From Rhytidiadelphus loreus (Eukaryota > Streptophyta > Bryopsida > Hypnales > Hylocomiaceae): DNA of 64,000 bases. Under the pieces are notes generated by a model that saw only the letters and a list, made by a program, of their open reading frames with translations, had not been told where the DNA came from and ran no database searches. A program made the position numbers and the translations under genes. Where the stretch lies: contig OX344761.1 of the NCBI GenBank assembly GCA_947034895.1, positions 67,951,839 through 68,015,838 of the forward strand. Direction: 5' to 3'. Positions 61,367-64,000 of the stretch are shown piece by piece. Numbering within the stretch: position 1 is the stretch's first letter; the number at the start of each line of letters is the position of its first letter.

Positions 61367-62375
61367 ATTCATAAAAGATTTCATATCCTTATTGAGTTGC
61401 CATATAACATTCTTGAATACGGAGGGAGGAATTTTTCTTCAAAATTGTTAGAGTTTCCTCAATGGAACCTCTATTGATGGATGGAACTACAATTAACATG
61501 TGGATCCCTTTCAATGAATTAATTTGAGGCCCTAATGCAACCAATGTCAAATCATGGAAAGTCATGAAGATGAATTTACAACTCCCATAGAGATGCCAAT
61601 GTAGAGGTTGCCCTTATTGAAGATGATCTTAGGGTAGCTTCATGCATAGGGACTAGTAATAGAAAAGCATGTGGAGTGGAAATGGAAGAGGAAAAGCTTG
61701 AAAACTATTCATCTTCTTGTCATTTTTCCACATGGGGCCAAAGCACTTTATGCATAGGATTATCACTCCACCTATGGACACAAGAGAACCTCCAAAAAGT
61801 CATTAGGTGCTTGTGGCCACACCAATCTAATCCCCATTTCTATTCTTCTTATCTGATCCTACTAATGTGCATTCAGTTCCCCAAGATGCATGCGAAGTCT
61901 CTTGAAGCTATACCCTATCCTCTTGTACCCCCCGTGGTTAAGACACTCCTATTGCATTCTTTCCTCTTGTCAAAGTGTCGTCCTTACTATTCAATAGCAC
62001 TACGGTATTGAACTCCACAATAGTTCAAGAGTGTTGTATTGTCAAGAACTTCTTAGGGTCAACTTACATGCTTGCCCCGTAGACAAGTTTTCCTCTAATT
62101 CAAGCAAGAAGACAAAAGTGGCTCCACTGATCGTCTTGCTGGGGTGGGCAAGCGACAAAGGAGGAGTTGAAGTTTCACTGATATCGGTGGACAACCTCAT
62201 TGGTGGAGACTAGGGAATCTAATACGTGGGAATTTTTTATTGTCTCCATCCCCACCCACTGGATCCACATGAAAGTGCAATGGCTACTTTTCCCTGTAGC
62301 ACCCGCTGTGAAAGTTCCCCAATCACCAATACATGTAAGGAGGCCCTTATTCATGACCAGGGAGGAGAGGGGCTA
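61367..62375. other. Intergenic DNA
   Basis: Moderate GC. Plus-strand frames at 61676-62011 and 62031-62213 have no recognisable motif; I do not support a gene. Confidence 0.45.
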
Positions 62376-62638
62376 GAGCATCCCCACCAACGTGTTCTTT
62401 ATCCCCAAACTTGGGACCTCAAACTAGTCAACCTTGACTTTATAGAAATGAGACCTCGCGAGTTCTCTATATGAGCTCCAATATAGGGAATTGGGCCCAA
62501 CTTTTACCGAGTTCACTATAAATTTGGGGTAGAGATCTTGTTTCGAGACCAGTGTGCGCAAGCTTCTGTATCCCCATCCCCATCTGAGGTCCTCTCCCTA
62601 AATATATAGGGATACAGAAGAGATTGGTGGGGATGCTC
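62376..62638. mobile_element. PIF/Harbinger-type MITE, copy 2
   Basis: A 263-bp element with ends GAGCATCCCCACCAACGTG and GATTGGTGGGGATGCTC. Flanks are CTA and TTA, one base off the TAA/TTA duplication expected. The interior (AGGTCCTCTCCCTAAATAT, TCTGTATCCCC) matches the copy at 17690 in the opposite orientation. Confidence 0.82.
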
Positions 62639-64000
62639 TTAGGCAGGGTTCCTAGTACAGTACCCCTTCCGTTCCCTTCCTTCCCTCTGTCTTCAAGAAT
62701 GTTGTGCATGCCTGAAACAGCATGATTGGGCTTTCCAAATCTAATTGGCAAGTGAACCTCAATAGCGCTAATCAGTATGATTTTGTAGATGGGACAGAAT
62801 TGCTCCCCAGCATGTTTTTTTTCTTTCTCCTTTGGCCGTTGGGGCATGCTCCCACAGCTGATGTCTGCAGAACGGAAGGTTTCCAGCGCAAGCCGGATGG
62901 TTTCATTGGTGGAATGACTCCCCCCTTTCCTTCCTTCTGCCTTCCCTTTGTGAGTCGTCTCCGGGACAAGAGACTTGTGTCTCTAGTGCCCTGCAGTGCC
63001 CATACAGCCCTCCTCCCATAGGCTCCATGTTTGGCCCTGGGGCTTTGAAGCTCACTCCCCATCCCCTCCTCAAGGGCTACAGTATAAAGCTGCCAACCCC
63101 TTCAATTCCCCATGCCATTTTCACATGAGTCCAAAGCAAATCATCCTAGACACTCATGCAATCCAGATTGCATGACAGCCATGCAATCAATCCAGATTGC
63201 ATCCAGTGACCACTGAGGCTACTTAATATAATAAGTGGAACCAAGAAGACACAGTCAAATCCAGACATCAACACACCATATTCCAGATCAAGGGCTATCT
63301 TAGAGCCCCGTCTCCATTGGAGCCCGAACCTCTGATTCTGGACGGGTCCGTCTGGGGGCTCCATTGGTATGGAGCTCCAGTCTCCCCCTCTGATCGAACC
63401 TCTAGCCTCCAGCCCTTGCAAATCGTTTTTGCAGGGCTGAAGGGCCTGGACGGGGGCCTGGACTGGAGCCTGGACTGGCTTATCTGAAGGAAAAACAAAA
63501 CTGTACCACCTTTTTAGGAGGTCTGTGCGATACAAATGCCACCGCATGGTCTAGGCTTTGCATAAATCCAGCCATGCTAGCCCCAATGGAAACGTCACAA
63601 GAAATCTTGGACCTGCAGCTCCCTCCAGCCCACCGGAGGTCCAGCCGGCTACTAATGGAGTCTGGCTCTTTGCTGAAGCTGCTAAGCTAAGCTAAGCTAC
63701 AGGAAAGGAAGCTAGAGGTATCCCCAAGCCCAGCCCAGCCCAGTAAGCCCCTGGTGCTCACATGATGAACGTGTATTTTCCGAGTGGAGTGGGATTCCCG
63801 AGTGCGTGCTCTGCTCTGCACCTTCTTCTGTGCAGACATTCCCTCCTTGTCATTCCACAGGCTGGGTTGTCTTGTCGGCACTAAGTTATTGACCACTGCA
63901 ACATGGCACGATAACAAGAACAAACAACGTTGTTGGAGTCTGGACCTGGGACCTGACCTGGCCTGGAGGGTGGGAAGGGATTTGTGGAAAAGGCGTGCTA
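62639..64000. other. GC-richer DNA, probably flank of a gene outside the window
   Basis: Clearly higher GC than the surroundings, like the flanks of the four genes here. It has several short direct repeats (AATCCAGATTGCAT near 63160 and 63189; GGCCTGGAC / GGAGCCTGGACTGG near 63445-63478; GCTAAGCTAAGCTAAGCTA near 63680) but no protein motif I recognise. Confidence 0.4.

Noticed and set aside
62467..62847. 126-aa minus-strand frame
   Set aside because: Overlaps the Harbinger MITE at 62376-62638, so it is mostly element sequence.

Overview
The window looks like nuclear DNA of a land plant or close streptophyte relative. The evidence is spliceosomal introns with GT-AG ends, two proteins with plastid-type transit peptides (a THA8-like PPR protein and a TypA GTPase), plant telomere-type TTTAGGG repeats, CACTA and PIF/Harbinger MITEs, and a Ty3/Gypsy element with a tRNA-Asp primer site. 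The old DUF4371 transposase relic and the overall style (GC-rich gene islands in a very AT-rich, repeat-filled background) lean towards a non-seed plant such as a bryophyte, lycophyte or fern, but this is only an inference.

Layout. 84-2456 (-): WD40 spliceosome protein PRP4, with the last exon outside the window. 2.9-15 kb: AT-rich repeats with CACTA-type elements, a perfect-looking 153-bp hairpin MITE, a TTAA-ended element and a decayed DUF4371 (hAT-like) transposase. 15505-17379 (-): THA8-like PPR gene, four exons. 17.7-28 kb: a Harbinger MITE, TTAA-ended elements, a frameshifted DUF21/CNNM gene fragment with a 398-bp tandem duplication, and short tandem repeats. 28965-30003 (+): BTB/POZ gene with two exons. 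30-40 kb: repeats only, including a long imperfect hairpin. 40364-45134 (+): plastid TypA/BipA GTPase with 14 exons, fully reconstructable. 46.6-53.4 kb (-): a broken Ty3/Gypsy retrotransposon with a zinc-knuckle ORF placed ahead of gag and an LTR-side region full of a reiterated short motif. 53.6-57 kb: unrecognised decayed ORFs. 57.5-61.4 kb: a cluster of TTAA-ended elements. 62376-62638: a second Harbinger MITE. 62.6-64 kb: GC-richer DNA that may be the flank of a gene outside the window.

The four real genes (pre-mRNA splicing, plastid RNA processing, a BTB adaptor, plastid translation GTPase) are independent housekeeping-type loci, not an operon or pathway. The most distinctive material is the repertoire of non-autonomous repeats, especially a family that starts TTAACCCC and ends GGGGTTAA, which has the look of a piggyBac-type (TTAA-targeting) MITE family. 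No tRNA, rRNA or CRISPR array was recognised.
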